Shown here: one piece after another, positions 8,411 through 17,588 of the stretch
How the letters are laid out: every line of letters begins with the position of its first letter
How positions within the stretch are numbered: the stretch's first letter is position 1
Origin: a virus
Virus record (IMG/VR): IMGVR_UViG_3300046524_000102
Span: 1-44,710 of that record
Length of the DNA: 44,710 nucleotides
Strand: one strand, 5' to 3'
Translations under genes and position numbers: made by a program
The notes under the pieces: model-generated
What the model was told of the DNA's origin: nothing
The model's input: only the letters and a program-made list of their open reading frames with translations
Databases searched by the model: none

Positions 8411-8412
8411 GG

Positions 8413-8979
8413 CTAGTCTTTGTCGCGAACGACGTGGGTAATGGAATTGCGCAAACTTCCGGTATTTATAAGCGGAATGATCCCCGCCTCAGTCTGAGCC
8501 TGCGCCGGATCGGTGCCGGAATCGACCGCTTTCAGATATGCCTTCTCGTCGTCGCGCATGCTCTGCGTCTGGCGCGAACGATGACGGTTGCGGATTGTTT
8601 CTGGCGAGAGTGCAGGGGGGATATTGCTGCCAATCTTTTTCTTGACCGATGATTCGGCGATCAGGCCAGCCGCCGTCATCTGCCGCTCCGCGCCGGCAAG
8701 GTTGCCACTCAGCGCTGCGTCTGCGGCTTTCCCAAGCCGATCGGCGCATTGGTCCTGCACATCGGCGACGCCAGGGACCAGAAAGGGACGCGCCGGCACG
8801 TTATGCTCAGGGGAGCCGGTCTCCATCACATAGCCGATCTGCGCGTTGGTGATTGGTGTATCGGTGCGCTCGGGAGCGCTATCGGGGATGCCGACCAGCA
8901 CATCCTTGTTTGTCAGCTTGTTGATGGCGTCGATGATCGACTGCATCTTGTCAGCCGTCATTGTTGCGCCAGATTTCAT
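8413..8979 (-). CDS. Tail completion / neck protein (HK97 gp10-like)
   Basis: A 188-residue protein. KDVLVGIPDSAPERTDTPITN, AQIGYVMETGSPEHNVPARPF and the C-terminal LINTGSLRNSITHVVRDKD are the familiar elements of gp10-like tail completion proteins: a GIP start, an HNVPARPF motif and a TGxLRNSI end. They act at the head-tail joint. GAGG 5 nt before the first ATG supports the start used. Confidence 0.75.
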   Translation of the reverse strand: MKSGATMTADKMQSIIDAINKLTNKDVLVGIPDSAPERTDTPITNAQIGYVMETGSPEHNVPARPFLVPGVADVQDQCADRLGKAADAALSGNLAGAERQMTAAGLIAESSVKKKIGSNIPPALSPETIRNRHRSRQTQSMRDDEKAYLKAVDSGTDPAQAQTEAGIIPLINTGSLRNSITHVVRDKD

Positions 8980-8985
8980 GTTGCC

Positions 8986-9381
8986 TCAACAGTTGATCTG
9001 CAAACCACCTGCGCCGAACATGCGGGCCAGAGAAAGGTAACGCACGCCGTAGCTGGTAAGGTTCCAGAATCCGGCGCCATCCAACGTCGCAGCGCCTGTG
9101 TCGTAACTCGTGCTGACCTTATCGACAGCCTTAGCCGACGTCGGGCCGGTCATCGTGCCTGGCACACCGCCAACTGCTGCAGCGGTCTGGTCACGCATCG
9201 ACAGTACCAGATGGTGCGCCGTCACGAGCTCAATGCCGATGTTGGTCAACTCCATCCAGCGGGTCGCATTGACCAGAGATGCCGCCACCGTCAGCCACGT
9301 CTGAATCAGCGAATCCGGATAACGAGTGGGATCGTTGAATTCAGGAAAGTCGGTACGTAGCTGAGCGGGAGTGACGGTCAT
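8986..9381 (-). CDS. Head-tail adaptor (DUF4054)
   Basis: A 131-residue protein starting TVTPAQLRTDFPEFNDPTRY and ending MFGAGGLQINC, with ELVTAHHLVLSMRDQ in the middle. This is the DUF4054 signature: FPEF near the N-terminus, a helical TAHHL segment and a C-terminal GAGG. The family behaves like gp6-type adaptors that extend the portal ring. It overlaps the upstream small gene by 4 nt. Confidence 0.85.
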   Translation of the reverse strand: MTVTPAQLRTDFPEFNDPTRYPDSLIQTWLTVAASLVNATRWMELTNIGIELVTAHHLVLSMRDQTAAAVGGVPGTMTGPTSAKAVDKVSTSYDTGAATLDGAGFWNLTSYGVRYLSLARMFGAGGLQINC

Positions 9382-9560
9382 GATTTAGCAGGGCGGCCGG
9401 GTTTGCGCTGTTCTACTTCGACAGCGGGTGCTTCGTCTGTGTGGTGCAGCACAAACCAGTGAGATTCGTACTCGGCGGGTATTTCATCACCGGCTTTGAA
9501 ATACAGCGGGCGGCAATCGTCGCGGGTCAGGGTGAAATCCTGATTGGCGATACGAGTCAT
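9378..9560 (-). CDS. Small phage protein, STY1053-like
   Basis: A 60-residue protein: DFTLTRDDCRPLYFKAGDEIP, then HWFVLHHTDE, and a basic C-terminal tail RKPGRPAKS. It resembles the small STY1053-type proteins found beside DUF4054 genes in related phages. Function unknown. It overlaps the HNH gene upstream and the adaptor gene downstream by 4 nt each. Confidence 0.65.
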   Translation of the reverse strand: MTRIANQDFTLTRDDCRPLYFKAGDEIPAEYESHWFVLHHTDEAPAVEVEQRKPGRPAKS

Positions 9561-10336
9561 ATTTGTTCCTTGCGCCTTTGATGCTGACGCGTCCGTTCCT
9601 TATATGCAAGCCATTCTTCCATCGTCCGATTGTTCTTTGACGAGTTGCATGTCTTGCAAAGGAGTTGCAGATTGGAAGGCCAGTTAGATCCGCCACGAGA
9701 CAGAGGATTCATATGGTCAACCGTATATTTCTCGCTTATATCGCATGAGCATCCGTTGCATAGACCATTCTGCGAATGAAGCAGGCGTTGAACATCTTCC
9801 GCAAGGTAAGACCCTTCTGCGCCAAGCTTGCGGGAGCGACGCAGGTGAACCTGAGCTATATACGCGTCGGGATTTGCTATGCGCCACGCTTTGACGCGCG
9901 CGCGTGATTGAACGTGCCAATCCTCCTTGGTCGCGCGATATGCTCGGCTTCGATCCGCCACATATTCAGCGTTCTTCTCGCGCCATCGCTTTTCCTTAGC
10001 GAGTCGCTTTTCAGGATTGGCAGTTCGCCAGTCCCTCTCTCGCTCGCGCATCGCCTCTGGATTTTCCGCCCATCGCCTTGCTGAGTAATCACGAGCGCGC
10101 TGGCGAACCGCGTCAATGTGCTTTAGGCGTGATCGAGCATTCCTATCGCGCGTTTTCTGAGGATCGCGGCGCTGCCGGTCCGATGCGCAAATAACACATT
10201 CACCGTTCCGCGTATAGCGCTGCGAAACGTGCCCAATTGGACATGTGCTGCCTTGAAAGTAATGCATCAGCCCATCGGCCTTGGCTTGCTTTCGGGTAAC
10301 TACCGGACCTGCGTATGCAATAATGGCGTCAGCCAT
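9557..10336 (-). CDS. HNH endonuclease (free-standing, within the head gene cluster)
   Basis: A 259-residue protein. The C-terminal nuclease core is CNGCSCDIS, YTVDHMNPLSRGGSNWPSNL and LLCKTCNSSKNNRTMEEW: a treble-clef with two CxxC pairs and the DH catalytic core. The N-terminal half is a highly charged helical repeat region (NPEAMRERERDWRTANPEKR), probably DNA-binding. An upstream CxxG/CxxC pair (STCPIGH, CVICAS) may bind zinc. It lies between the major capsid gene and the connector genes, typical for homing-type nucleases, yet its stop is ATGA-coupled to the next gene. Confidence 0.88.
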   Translation of the reverse strand: MADAIIAYAGPVVTRKQAKADGLMHYFQGSTCPIGHVSQRYTRNGECVICASDRQRRDPQKTRDRNARSRLKHIDAVRQRARDYSARRWAENPEAMRERERDWRTANPEKRLAKEKRWREKNAEYVADRSRAYRATKEDWHVQSRARVKAWRIANPDAYIAQVHLRRSRKLGAEGSYLAEDVQRLLHSQNGLCNGCSCDISEKYTVDHMNPLSRGGSNWPSNLQLLCKTCNSSKNNRTMEEWLAYKERTRQHQRRKEQI

Positions 10337-10430
10337 GCTGTCATCTCCGCAATAGATGATGGAATGGTTAGAGGCCTCAGGGTGTTAGCGCACCTTGGGG
10401 CCTCGCTCATTCTACCGCGGAAATGCAGCC

Positions 10431-11498
10431 TTAAATCGCATCACGATAGGCCAATGTAGTTCCGTACCTAAATTCCACCTGGCCGAAACGCGCCCAATAA
10501 GTGGTGATTTGAAAGAGCGAGCGATACTCGAGCGGCGTGCGTTGCAGTTCCGTCATCGGGTACTGTACGTACTTCTTGCTCTTGTTGTAAGCCACCATGC
10601 GGTCAACCGTGCCAAGCGTACCCGGCGTGCCGCCCACGCCTGCACCGATCAACCACTTCAGCGGCAGGATGTTGAGCTTCTGGCCTTGCTGCGCACAGAT
10701 GTTGTTCTCGATGATGAACGCGAGAATCGTCTTTTGCGCTGCGGTGTTGACCGGTTGGCTTGCGACGAAACCGAGTTGCGCCGGCGGCAGAAGCAGGGTG
10801 TCCGGCAGAACCTTCCATCCCGAAGCTTGCCATGCGCTCGTCAGGATTTCGTTGACGTCCTTCAGGATTTCGAGGGCCGTCTTGGTCGTCCATTGCGGCG
10901 TGCTTGCGGCACCGTTGGCGACGTTCTGGAAGCTGCCGACAGCCGAGTTCGAATTCACGAGGCCCGTAAAGCCCAACGACGCATCGCCGAAGTAGACGAT
11001 GTTGTCGAGGTCCATGTTGCGCTTCAGGTTCATGCCTTCAACCTTCTGCGCGTCGACCGGCTGACCGAGGGCTTGCGCCTTCACCAGTTCAGGCACCGTG
11101 TACTTGACCTCAGCACCCCACAGGCGCATCGGCTGCGGAGTCTTGCCGATGTCCAGCGACGGACCGGCGATCGCGTTGCCTTCGTTCGAAATCCAGTTCA
11201 GGCCGCCGGGGTTGATACCGCCCGACATGGCGAACGCGGAGTTCGTCCACGAAGCGATCTCGTCAGCCGGCGAAACGTCGGTACGAATCTCGATGTCGCG
11301 CGACCAGGTGAATTCGACCAGCGGCTCATTGAGCGTCTGATCCAGACGTTCGAGCTGGCCGACGAGGAACACGCCGGTCGAGTCGACCGTAGCCTTGTCG
11401 TACGTGAATTGCTGGTCAGCCGTGAAGTGGCGGATTGCTTTCCGCGACACTTCAGCGATTTCCCGGCGCTTGAGGAATTTTTGAACAGACATGTCCAT
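10431..11498 (-). CDS. Major capsid protein (DUF2184)
   Basis: A 355-residue capsid protein. Markers are FLKRREIAEVSRKAIRHFTAD at the N-terminus, VYFGDASLGFTGLVN in the middle and GTVDRMVAYNKSKKYVQ, PMTELQRTPLEYRSLFQ near the C-terminus, as in DUF2184 HK97-fold capsid subunits. It lies downstream of the cement gene in the order protease/scaffold, cement, capsid. GGAG about 10 nt upstream of the ATG serves as ribosome binding site. A 95-bp gap then separates it from the HNH gene. Confidence 0.9.
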   Translation of the reverse strand: MDMSVQKFLKRREIAEVSRKAIRHFTADQQFTYDKATVDSTGVFLVGQLERLDQTLNEPLVEFTWSRDIEIRTDVSPADEIASWTNSAFAMSGGINPGGLNWISNEGNAIAGPSLDIGKTPQPMRLWGAEVKYTVPELVKAQALGQPVDAQKVEGMNLKRNMDLDNIVYFGDASLGFTGLVNSNSAVGSFQNVANGAASTPQWTTKTALEILKDVNEILTSAWQASGWKVLPDTLLLPPAQLGFVASQPVNTAAQKTILAFIIENNICAQQGQKLNILPLKWLIGAGVGGTPGTLGTVDRMVAYNKSKKYVQYPMTELQRTPLEYRSLFQITTYWARFGQVEFRYGTTLAYRDAI

Positions 11499-11524
11499 TG
11501 ATTTATTGCTCCAGAAATGCAGAA

Positions 11525-11540
11525 CCCCGCCAAAGCGGGG
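11525..11540 (-). terminator. Hairpin upstream of the capsid gene (no full T tract)
   Basis: On the minus strand CCCCGC-TTTG-GCGGGG forms a perfect 6-bp stem followed by TTCTGC, so it lacks a true U-run. It may be an mRNA-stabilising or processing hairpin before the highly expressed capsid gene rather than a terminator. Confidence 0.5.
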
Positions 11541-11572
11541 CTCTGTGAGGTGCGCTGTTACGCGCCGGGGAC

Positions 11573-12079
11573 TCAGATGTTAAATGCGATTTCCGTCACG
11601 CCATATGCGTCGGCGGGTCCGGTGAAGTAGCAGTTCGACGGCAGCGCGACGGTGTTGGTCGTGTCCGATGCGGCCTCGAAGCCACCGAGCGGCTTGCCAG
11701 CGGACGGCGTAGCAACACGCACATACACGGTGCCGCCCTTGGTGGCGGCAGCAACGCCGCCCAGCGCGACGTTCACATAGCCGCGCTTCAGAATGTCGGT
11801 CACGCCCGAGGTCTGAGGCGTTGACGTGCCAAGCGGGTCGGTGCCGTTCGTCTGGATCGGGAAGACGCGCAGGTTGATACCGTAGACGGAAGCAGCGGTG
11901 TCGGCAGAGTTGTTGATCGGCTGCACCTTGCCAGCAACCAGCTTCACTGCCACGCCGAACACGGTCGGGGGCGCGCTCGAGTCGATCTGCTGCGTTTCGA
12001 TGGTCGCGACTTCAGCGCGCTGAAGGTCACCGGCAAAACCAGCCGGCATGCGGAATGTATAAGCTTGCAACGAGGGCAT
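11573..12079 (-). CDS. Capsid cement / decoration protein
   Basis: A 168-residue protein, PSLQAYTFRMPAGFAGDLQRA then TVFGVAVKLVAGKVQPI and VTDILKRGYVNVALGG. It resembles the structural cement protein family (Gp24-like) encoded just before DUF2184 capsid genes. It would bind the shell exterior and stabilise it. A GGAGCCGAC ribosome site precedes the ATG. The role is inferred from family likeness and order. Confidence 0.72.
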   Translation of the reverse strand: MPSLQAYTFRMPAGFAGDLQRAEVATIETQQIDSSAPPTVFGVAVKLVAGKVQPINNSADTAASVYGINLRVFPIQTNGTDPLGTSTPQTSGVTDILKRGYVNVALGGVAAATKGGTVYVRVATPSAGKPLGGFEAASDTTNTVALPSNCYFTGPADAYGVTEIAFNI

Positions 12080-12088
12080 GTCGGCTCC

Positions 12089-13513
12089 TTACTTACGGTT
12101 CGCCCAAAAATCGGCGTGGATCTGGTTGAGGTCTTTCTTGACGACGACTTGCGCGTCGGTGGTCGCGGTCTTGGCGGACTTGTTCTTCTGCTTCACGAGT
12201 TCCGAGGCAGCGTGGAAGGCCATCTTGGCGGCGTCACACGTCATCTTCGAAACATCAGCATCGCCCACGATGGCGCGCACGAGGTCAGCATTGCTGTTCT
12301 CGAGGCTGGCACGCAGAGCACGACGACGGAGCACGCAGAGTGCATCCGAAGTCTTCTTGCCGTCAGCCTTCGAGTCGAACGTCGGCAGCTTCACGCCGGG
12401 GGCGAGGATTTCGGCTCGTGCCTTGGCATCCTGGAATTCGTCTTTGAACGAAGCGGAATCGTAGGTCTTCTTCTCGTCGTCCTTCTTTTCCTCCGACTCA
12501 TCGGCATCCATGGTTTCGGTGTCGTCCGGATTGTCTTCATCCGCCGGCACGTCATCCTTGGTTTCCTCGTCTTTCTTCTCTTCGTCCGAATCGTTCGTCT
12601 TGCCGGACTCAAGAGCCGCGACGCGCTCTCCGATTGCCGCAACCGACTGCGCAATCGACTCAATGGCCGTCATGCACTTAGCCATCGGATCGGCTTCGCT
12701 TTCGTCGTCCTTCGTGTCTTCCGACGCGTTGGCCTTCTCGGCGCCAGGCATGTGGATGTGGATCGCAGGGACATTCGGTTCCATGCCATCCTCATCCTTC
12801 ATTTCACCAACTGTTTTTTCGAACTCGTCGGCGTCGCGCGTCATGAACGCTTTACGCAGTTTGTCCACGAAGGACGTCGCGCCTTTCTTCACTGCCATGG
12901 GTTGATCTCCCAAAAGTTTTGAACTGTCTTGAACACTACAGACAGGGCCACAGCGGGCGTTCTTCACAAGCGCAACGTGGTTTCCCACAATCGACGTTTG
13001 CCGCGCCCGCCCAGGCGCGATTTGCTCGTACTCGGCGTCATAGCCGCATGAGATTTCCTTGAGTCCGTTGTTGCGGATCTCGTTGATCGCGCCTTTGTCG
13101 GTAATCAGAAGGTCCGCGATAAGCAGATTGCTTTGATCGCCTACCCCGCGCCGGACGTTGTGCGCCGTCCCTTTGGCGAGGTATGACCATGTGTCGGGAT
13201 TTACAGGATCACCAGGATGATTGAGCGTGACGGGCTTACCCAGAAAGCTGGCGATGGTGTCGGGCGAGAAGACCTCGTCTTCCGTTCGCTCAACCTCAAT
13301 CACGCCATCTTTGTCTTCGATTCCATCCAGCTCCATTTCGGCGTAGTCCTGCACACCAGTCCGTGCGATCGGCACTTCCTCGCACAGCAGGTAGCCTTCC
13401 GGCGTGAATGACTGCTTCGGACCAAGCTGTTCGACAGCAAAGAACCCTGAACCAGTGACGGCATCATTCGTGCGCTTCGTCTTGCACGAGTCGCATTGGC
13501 ATGGCTTTGACAT
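12089..13513 (-). CDS. Head maturation protease-scaffold fusion (DUF2213)
   Basis: A 474-residue protein. The N-terminal 200 residues form the DUF2213 domain: FTPEGYLLCEEVPIARTG, FLGKPVTLNHPGD, LKEISCGYDAEY and GNHVALVKNARCG. The His and Ser in these motifs make a prohead-protease fold plausible. From about 230 on, the chain is extremely acidic and helical (ESEEKKDDEKK, DSDEEKKDEETKDD), as expected for an internal scaffold removed at maturation. It sits between head morphogenesis and cement genes. The N-terminal CQCDSC suggests a metal site. Confidence 0.8.
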   Translation of the reverse strand: MSKPCQCDSCKTKRTNDAVTGSGFFAVEQLGPKQSFTPEGYLLCEEVPIARTGVQDYAEMELDGIEDKDGVIEVERTEDEVFSPDTIASFLGKPVTLNHPGDPVNPDTWSYLAKGTAHNVRRGVGDQSNLLIADLLITDKGAINEIRNNGLKEISCGYDAEYEQIAPGRARQTSIVGNHVALVKNARCGPVCSVQDSSKLLGDQPMAVKKGATSFVDKLRKAFMTRDADEFEKTVGEMKDEDGMEPNVPAIHIHMPGAEKANASEDTKDDESEADPMAKCMTAIESIAQSVAAIGERVAALESGKTNDSDEEKKDEETKDDVPADEDNPDDTETMDADESEEKKDDEKKTYDSASFKDEFQDAKARAEILAPGVKLPTFDSKADGKKTSDALCVLRRRALRASLENSNADLVRAIVGDADVSKMTCDAAKMAFHAASELVKQKNKSAKTATTDAQVVVKKDLNQIHADFWANRK

Positions 13514-13515
13514 GG

Positions 13516-13797
13516 TTACTTGGCCGCTGTGATGCGCACCTGGGCCGGATCGCCAGTAGTGATCGCGGCGATGGCCGTATTTGCATTCAGGTTCATGACG
13601 GCCGGCACATTTGGCACCAGAGGATGGCCATTAGCCACGGTCACCGAGGCTCCGTAACCCACATACGCGACGCCGGGTCCAAGGTTCGTCAAAATGACTT
13701 GAGTCGGCGTGCCAGTGGCCGGGACTGTGACGGTCGCAGACGTACCGCTGGCGGATATAACTGTCTCGCCAGTGAAGATGAAATCGGGGAGGGGCAT
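13516..13797 (-). CDS. Small virion-associated protein, function unknown
   Basis: A 93-residue beta-rich protein (VISASGTSATVTVPATG, VILTNLGPGVAYVGYG, QVRITAAK). Its composition, rich in Thr, Ala, Val and Gly, resembles small capsid decoration or fibre-base proteins, and it lies in the head cluster two nucleotides upstream of the DUF2213 gene. No family recognised with certainty. Confidence 0.65.
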   Translation of the reverse strand: MPLPDFIFTGETVISASGTSATVTVPATGTPTQVILTNLGPGVAYVGYGASVTVANGHPLVPNVPAVMNLNANTAIAAITTGDPAQVRITAAK

Positions 13798-13801
13798 TTA
13801 A

Positions 13802-13969
13802 CTAGTCCGATGTGGTTGGTTCGCCGTTCTCGGCTTCGTATTTCAGTTTGCTGGCGTACCACTCGGGCGCAGCATTCATGAACGCGCTAGCCATGGACTG
13901 CACGAAGCTGTTTCCATGCGCTTCAAGCCAGACCACGTACTCTCCGAGTATTTCTTCGTCTGATTTCAT
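13802..13969 (-). CDS. Small conserved-looking ORF in the head cluster (55 aa)
   Basis: The ATG at 13969-13967 opens a 55-residue frame: MKSDEEILGEYVVWLEAHGN, then AFMNAAPEWYASKLKYEAEN, ending TSD. It fills the gap between the head morphogenesis gene (6 nt upstream) and the 93-residue gene (4 nt downstream), so the operon would otherwise have an unexplained hole. Acidic, probably helical. Function unknown. Confidence 0.6.
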   Translation of the reverse strand: MKSDEEILGEYVVWLEAHGNSFVQSMASAFMNAAPEWYASKLKYEAENGEPTTSD

Positions 13970-13975
13970 GTCTAC

Positions 13976-14722
13976 TCAGTCAGGAATGATGGGCTCGGCG
14001 AAGCAGCGACAATTCCAGATACAACCTGGATTTGCGCGCTCGCCCGATCGCTCGTCGGCGACAGGCGGGTTGTTCCACTGGAAGATCTTGCCGTTGAGCT
14101 TCTTGTGATCGCTGCGAACGGTTGAGTCGCCGCTGGTGCGCCAGATGTACGAATCTGCGCCGATCGATTCGGCTCGCGCCTGTGTGAGCGTCGTTGCCGT
14201 GCGGCTGGTCTCGGTGCGCGCGATCAAAACAGCCCGGCTGGTTGTGACTTCCTCGGTCCGCTGAATCTCTTTCGCAATCTCAGTGAATCGCGTTGAGTCT
14301 TCCAGCCCCTCGAGCGTGAGCCGGTGAACGCGCATCGCAGCTTCCCGCGGAATGTTCTGAATCAGATCGACCTGTTCGGCGAGCAACTGGCGCATGACGA
14401 CGCCGGTCGGCGCGTTGCGAATTTCTTCCCGCAGCCCGCGCGACAGGTCTTTGGCGATCGTCTGCCACGTCTGCTCATCGCGGAGGGCAACGTCCATCAA
14501 CATGTTCGATGCCGTTTGCGTCGCCCATCCCTTGAGCATGTCGGAGTAGGCTTTGAGCAACTGCTCGATCGTCGGCACCTGCGACATGTCGCCGGGGGTG
14601 TAGGGCGCGATGATCGAGCCGACTTGCTGAGCCACTTTGCGGAGCTGCAACGCGTACCGCTGCTCAATGCGCTGCGTCTTGACCGGGTTGCGATCACGCT
14701 TGCGGTCGAGAGTGAGGGTCAT
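13976..14722 (-). CDS. Head morphogenesis protein (SPP1 gp7 / Mu F-like)
   Basis: A 248-residue protein. The C-terminal half contains the family hallmarks RAVLIARTETSRTATTLTQA, WRTSGDSTVRSDHKKLNGK and NPGCIWNCRCFAEPIIPD. These minor head proteins are incorporated with the portal during procapsid assembly. The N-terminal 130 residues are helical. The gene lies just downstream of the portal with one small gene between, the standard place. Confidence 0.88.
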   Translation of the reverse strand: MTLTLDRKRDRNPVKTQRIEQRYALQLRKVAQQVGSIIAPYTPGDMSQVPTIEQLLKAYSDMLKGWATQTASNMLMDVALRDEQTWQTIAKDLSRGLREEIRNAPTGVVMRQLLAEQVDLIQNIPREAAMRVHRLTLEGLEDSTRFTEIAKEIQRTEEVTTSRAVLIARTETSRTATTLTQARAESIGADSYIWRTSGDSTVRSDHKKLNGKIFQWNNPPVADERSGERANPGCIWNCRCFAEPIIPD

Positions 14723-14910
14723 TTAATGGCTGCTTCGGCTATTTCGAGGAAGTGCCGCACTGACCTCAGACAATCGACGGCCTGGTCTTTATTCAGTGCG
14801 TGGCGCAGCCTTTCGGCGGCCTTCTCCATGTCCGATGCGTACTGGACGAACGGATTGGCGGGGCGAGGCGGAGTCGGAGGAGGATAGTTGATGCGCCGAT
14901 GACCCATCAC
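14719..14910 (-). CDS. Small protein between portal and head morphogenesis genes
   Basis: A 63-residue protein with a Pro-rich N-terminus (RRINYPPPTPPRPANPF) and a helical rest (MEKAAERLRHALNKDQAVDCL). It overlaps both neighbours by 4 nt, which supports translation. No family recognised. Confidence 0.65.
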   Translation of the reverse strand: MMGHRRINYPPPTPPRPANPFVQYASDMEKAAERLRHALNKDQAVDCLRSVRHFLEIAEAAIK

Positions 14911-16355
14911 TTCCTCCGGAACCGTTTAAGCCATGCGACAGCGCTGCCAGAATCGCCCGTCAACTTCGACACATCGGGCAAGTCCATCTCGCCAGGAGGC
15001 GGGGCGTTCTCTTCCTGCTTCTCGGCTTCGGCGATCGCCTCATCCGTGATTCCGCCAAACATGCCGGTATTCGGCGCGGACGCTTTCAGTTCCTTCATGC
15101 CATCGCTGATCTTCAGCAGATTCGCATCTACCGCAGCGGTGACCGCTTCCACGGTCGACTTGGCGATCGTCGCCTTTTCCGTTTCCGACATTTCCTGAAG
15201 ATTGCGGAACTCGAATCCGAAGTCATCAGGCAACGGCTTGCCGAGCGACGACATCGACATCACTGCGAACAGACGGTGCAGCGGGTTACGGAAACGTCGC
15301 TCCTGGCTCTGCTTTACCTTCTCGTGCCATTGCTTCATCTCACCTTCACCCGTCGCACCGAGCCCCGTAGGGGACTGGCCGAACAGGCGGGTGAACGGCA
15401 TGCCGAGTGATCCGCACAATTGCTGCGCGAACTGAAGCAACATGTCAGACAGACCAGCGAATGCGTATTGATGAGCCTCGAACGTGTCTTTCGCGTCGAT
15501 TACCGTGATGCCTTCGTTCGTCTGAGCCTGGCGGATGAACTCGATTTGCGCCTTAAGACCAGCGAGAGCGGGGCCGCCAGCAGCGATGATGTCCCGCAAC
15601 CCTTCAATCGACATCGTGCGGAGGTGCGCTTTGTAGATCAACTGCCCGGCACCAACAGACGCGCTGTCGAACGCAATCAGCCGGTCCCACATCGGTTCAA
15701 GCACCGACAGGCCCCATCCGTTCTCAGCAACGCGCTGGTAGAACGGCAAATCCATGCCATCCAGGCGGATCACGCGCGAGTAGTGGATCTTCGCCTTTGG
15801 GATCGCAGCGTAGTCCGCAATCACGTTGTAGTAGACCGGCTTTCCCATGTCCGGGCCGAAGTCGGTCACCACTTCGCCGACTGGCGGCGAAACCATCCAG
15901 CGGTCGAGAATCAGCAAACCTTTGAATTGACCTTTTGCGATCGATTCGGTCCGCAGAGGCGTCGAGAAATCCTGCCCCTCAATGAGCATGACAGCCAGGC
16001 TGCCGCCGTACAGATTCGCCCACTTGCCGTTATTACACAGCTCATCCCAGATCGCCAGGCGCATCATGTCCTGCTCGAGCGTCGAAATATCCTCGGGCTC
16101 AAGGCCGGAGAACTCCACGCCAGCGCGGGTCATGTCTTCCGGCAATGCATCGACTGCGGACCTCACCACCCAGGAACCGCGATAGGCCGCCTCCAGATTG
16201 ATCCGGTTGCGGCTCTGGTAGGTGAGGGTATAGGCTGATGCTGACGACTGGTTATTCGTGCCCCAGCCGACGTTCGCAGAAAAATTGGCGAACGAATCGT
16301 TAGTGCGGACCGGTTGCGTCACGCCTGCTTTCACATTTCGACGTGACTTGGACAT
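14907..16355 (-). CDS. Portal protein (DUF1073, HI1409-like)
   Basis: A 482-residue portal. Markers are WANLYGGSLAVMLIEGQDF, LDRWMVSPPV, AKIHYSRVIRLDGMDLPFYQ and the highly characteristic TRLFGQSPTGLGATGEGE, followed by FRNPLHRLFAVMS. These match DUF1073 portals. The protein forms the dodecameric vertex ring through which TerL pumps DNA. Length is normal. It lies 45 nt downstream of TerL. Confidence 0.93.
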   Translation of the reverse strand: MSKSRRNVKAGVTQPVRTNDSFANFSANVGWGTNNQSSASAYTLTYQSRNRINLEAAYRGSWVVRSAVDALPEDMTRAGVEFSGLEPEDISTLEQDMMRLAIWDELCNNGKWANLYGGSLAVMLIEGQDFSTPLRTESIAKGQFKGLLILDRWMVSPPVGEVVTDFGPDMGKPVYYNVIADYAAIPKAKIHYSRVIRLDGMDLPFYQRVAENGWGLSVLEPMWDRLIAFDSASVGAGQLIYKAHLRTMSIEGLRDIIAAGGPALAGLKAQIEFIRQAQTNEGITVIDAKDTFEAHQYAFAGLSDMLLQFAQQLCGSLGMPFTRLFGQSPTGLGATGEGEMKQWHEKVKQSQERRFRNPLHRLFAVMSMSSLGKPLPDDFGFEFRNLQEMSETEKATIAKSTVEAVTAAVDANLLKISDGMKELKASAPNTGMFGGITDEAIAEAEKQEENAPPPGEMDLPDVSKLTGDSGSAVAWLKRFRRK

Positions 16356-16400
16356 GCTTGAGTGAATCCTTGCTCTTGGAGGCGCGAAGGCCGAGTAGAT

Positions 16401-17588
16401 TTATCCTGCTAGCTTCGCCCACACACCCATAGAGCCGCGGCGCTGTATGTACCCGTCCAGGCTGTATCGCAACGCATCTAGGCCATGGTTGTGCTTGTCG
16501 ACGATGATCGGGAGAATGTCTCCAGTCTGTTTGTCGACCTTGTACGAGTACAGGCGGAATTCCTGCCCGATATGCTTGCAGCGCTCGTGGACGATGATCC
16601 GTTTGAACGCCTTCAGGTGGGCGACACCATCTTCGACAGATCCGGGCCACTTCTCGGCGGCATCGATGTTGAATCCATGCCGGCGCATGTAGCTGATCGT
16701 CTCCGGGCGGGCTCCATCAGCCTTGATGGGCCACAGCTCGGATGTGTCGACGCTGCGGAACAGGGCCGGCGTCTCATCAATCTCAACGCCATAGCCGAAT
16801 GCCTCCTGATCCACAAAGAGACATTCGTCCTGAATGAAACTGCGAACCAGCGCAGTAGGGTCAGCGGCAAATCCCCAGTCGGCGCCATGATGGAATCGCA
16901 CACCCGCGGGCGTCTCGAATGTCTCGAAGGACACTCGCTTGCCGAAAATGATTGCCTCACTGATCTTCCGGCAGGAGCCGCCCCAAACGTGCTCATACAC
17001 CTCTGGATCGGTCGCCAGCATATAGCGGCGCTCGGCATCCAGAGTCGACGGGAACCATGGGTTATCTTCCCAGCCAACCTTGACGACTACCCAATCAGGC
17101 TGGGCATTGACGACGAAACGCTGATACGTCGCGTCGTTCTCGTCGTCCGGGTTGAAACTTACCCATATCTCCGAGCCTTCCTTGCGGATGGTCGGGATCA
17201 GAATTTCCCAATTGTTATGGCTGACTGACTGGGCCTCTTCCACCCAGCAGATGTCGATGCCTTCCAGCGACTTGATTTCGCGGATCGACTTCTCGAGACC
17301 CTTGAAGATGAACTCTGAGCCAGTCAGGCTCTCGATGCTCTTGTCCGTGATCTTGAACTGATCGGACAGGCCCATCGCCTCGATCTGGTCACACAGCAGC
17401 CTGTGAACCGAATCTGCAATACTCGTTTGGAACTGACGCGCGCAGAGGATGCGCAGCCGGTTCTGCGCCGCCAGGCGGATCAGTACGCGGGCAATGATCC
17501 ATGACTTGGCGCCGCCACGGCCGCCGTAAAAAACCTTGTACCGCGCCTGCTTCAGAAGCGGGGCGAATTTGTCAGCTCTCTTCCTCAT
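16401..17588 (-). CDS. terL: Terminase large subunit
   Basis: A 395-residue packaging ATPase-nuclease. Walker A GGRGGAKS at residues 22-29, Walker B IDICWVEEA at 111-119 and the coupling motif VSFNP near 143-147 define the motor domain. The C-terminal nuclease region carries HHGADWGFAADPTA, acidic residues around VDQEAFGYG and VDKHNHGLDALRYS. It is of the PBSX-like terminase_3 type. It overlaps terS by 17 nt. It threads concatemeric DNA into proheads at the portal. Confidence 0.94.
   Translation of the reverse strand: MRKRADKFAPLLKQARYKVFYGGRGGAKSWIIARVLIRLAAQNRLRILCARQFQTSIADSVHRLLCDQIEAMGLSDQFKITDKSIESLTGSEFIFKGLEKSIREIKSLEGIDICWVEEAQSVSHNNWEILIPTIRKEGSEIWVSFNPDDENDATYQRFVVNAQPDWVVVKVGWEDNPWFPSTLDAERRYMLATDPEVYEHVWGGSCRKISEAIIFGKRVSFETFETPAGVRFHHGADWGFAADPTALVRSFIQDECLFVDQEAFGYGVEIDETPALFRSVDTSELWPIKADGARPETISYMRRHGFNIDAAEKWPGSVEDGVAHLKAFKRIIVHERCKHIGQEFRLYSYKVDKQTGDILPIIVDKHNHGLDALRYSLDGYIQRRGSMGVWAKLAG

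Noticed and set aside
10395-11501. 368-codon plus-strand frame opposite the major capsid gene
   Set aside because: Pure shadow of the DUF2184 gene; composition is artefactual.
12065-12922. Plus-strand frame with hydrophobic Leu/Val/Phe stretches that look like membrane segments
   Set aside because: These are the complement of the acidic GAA/GAC-rich scaffold region, which always reads as hydrophobic on the other strand.
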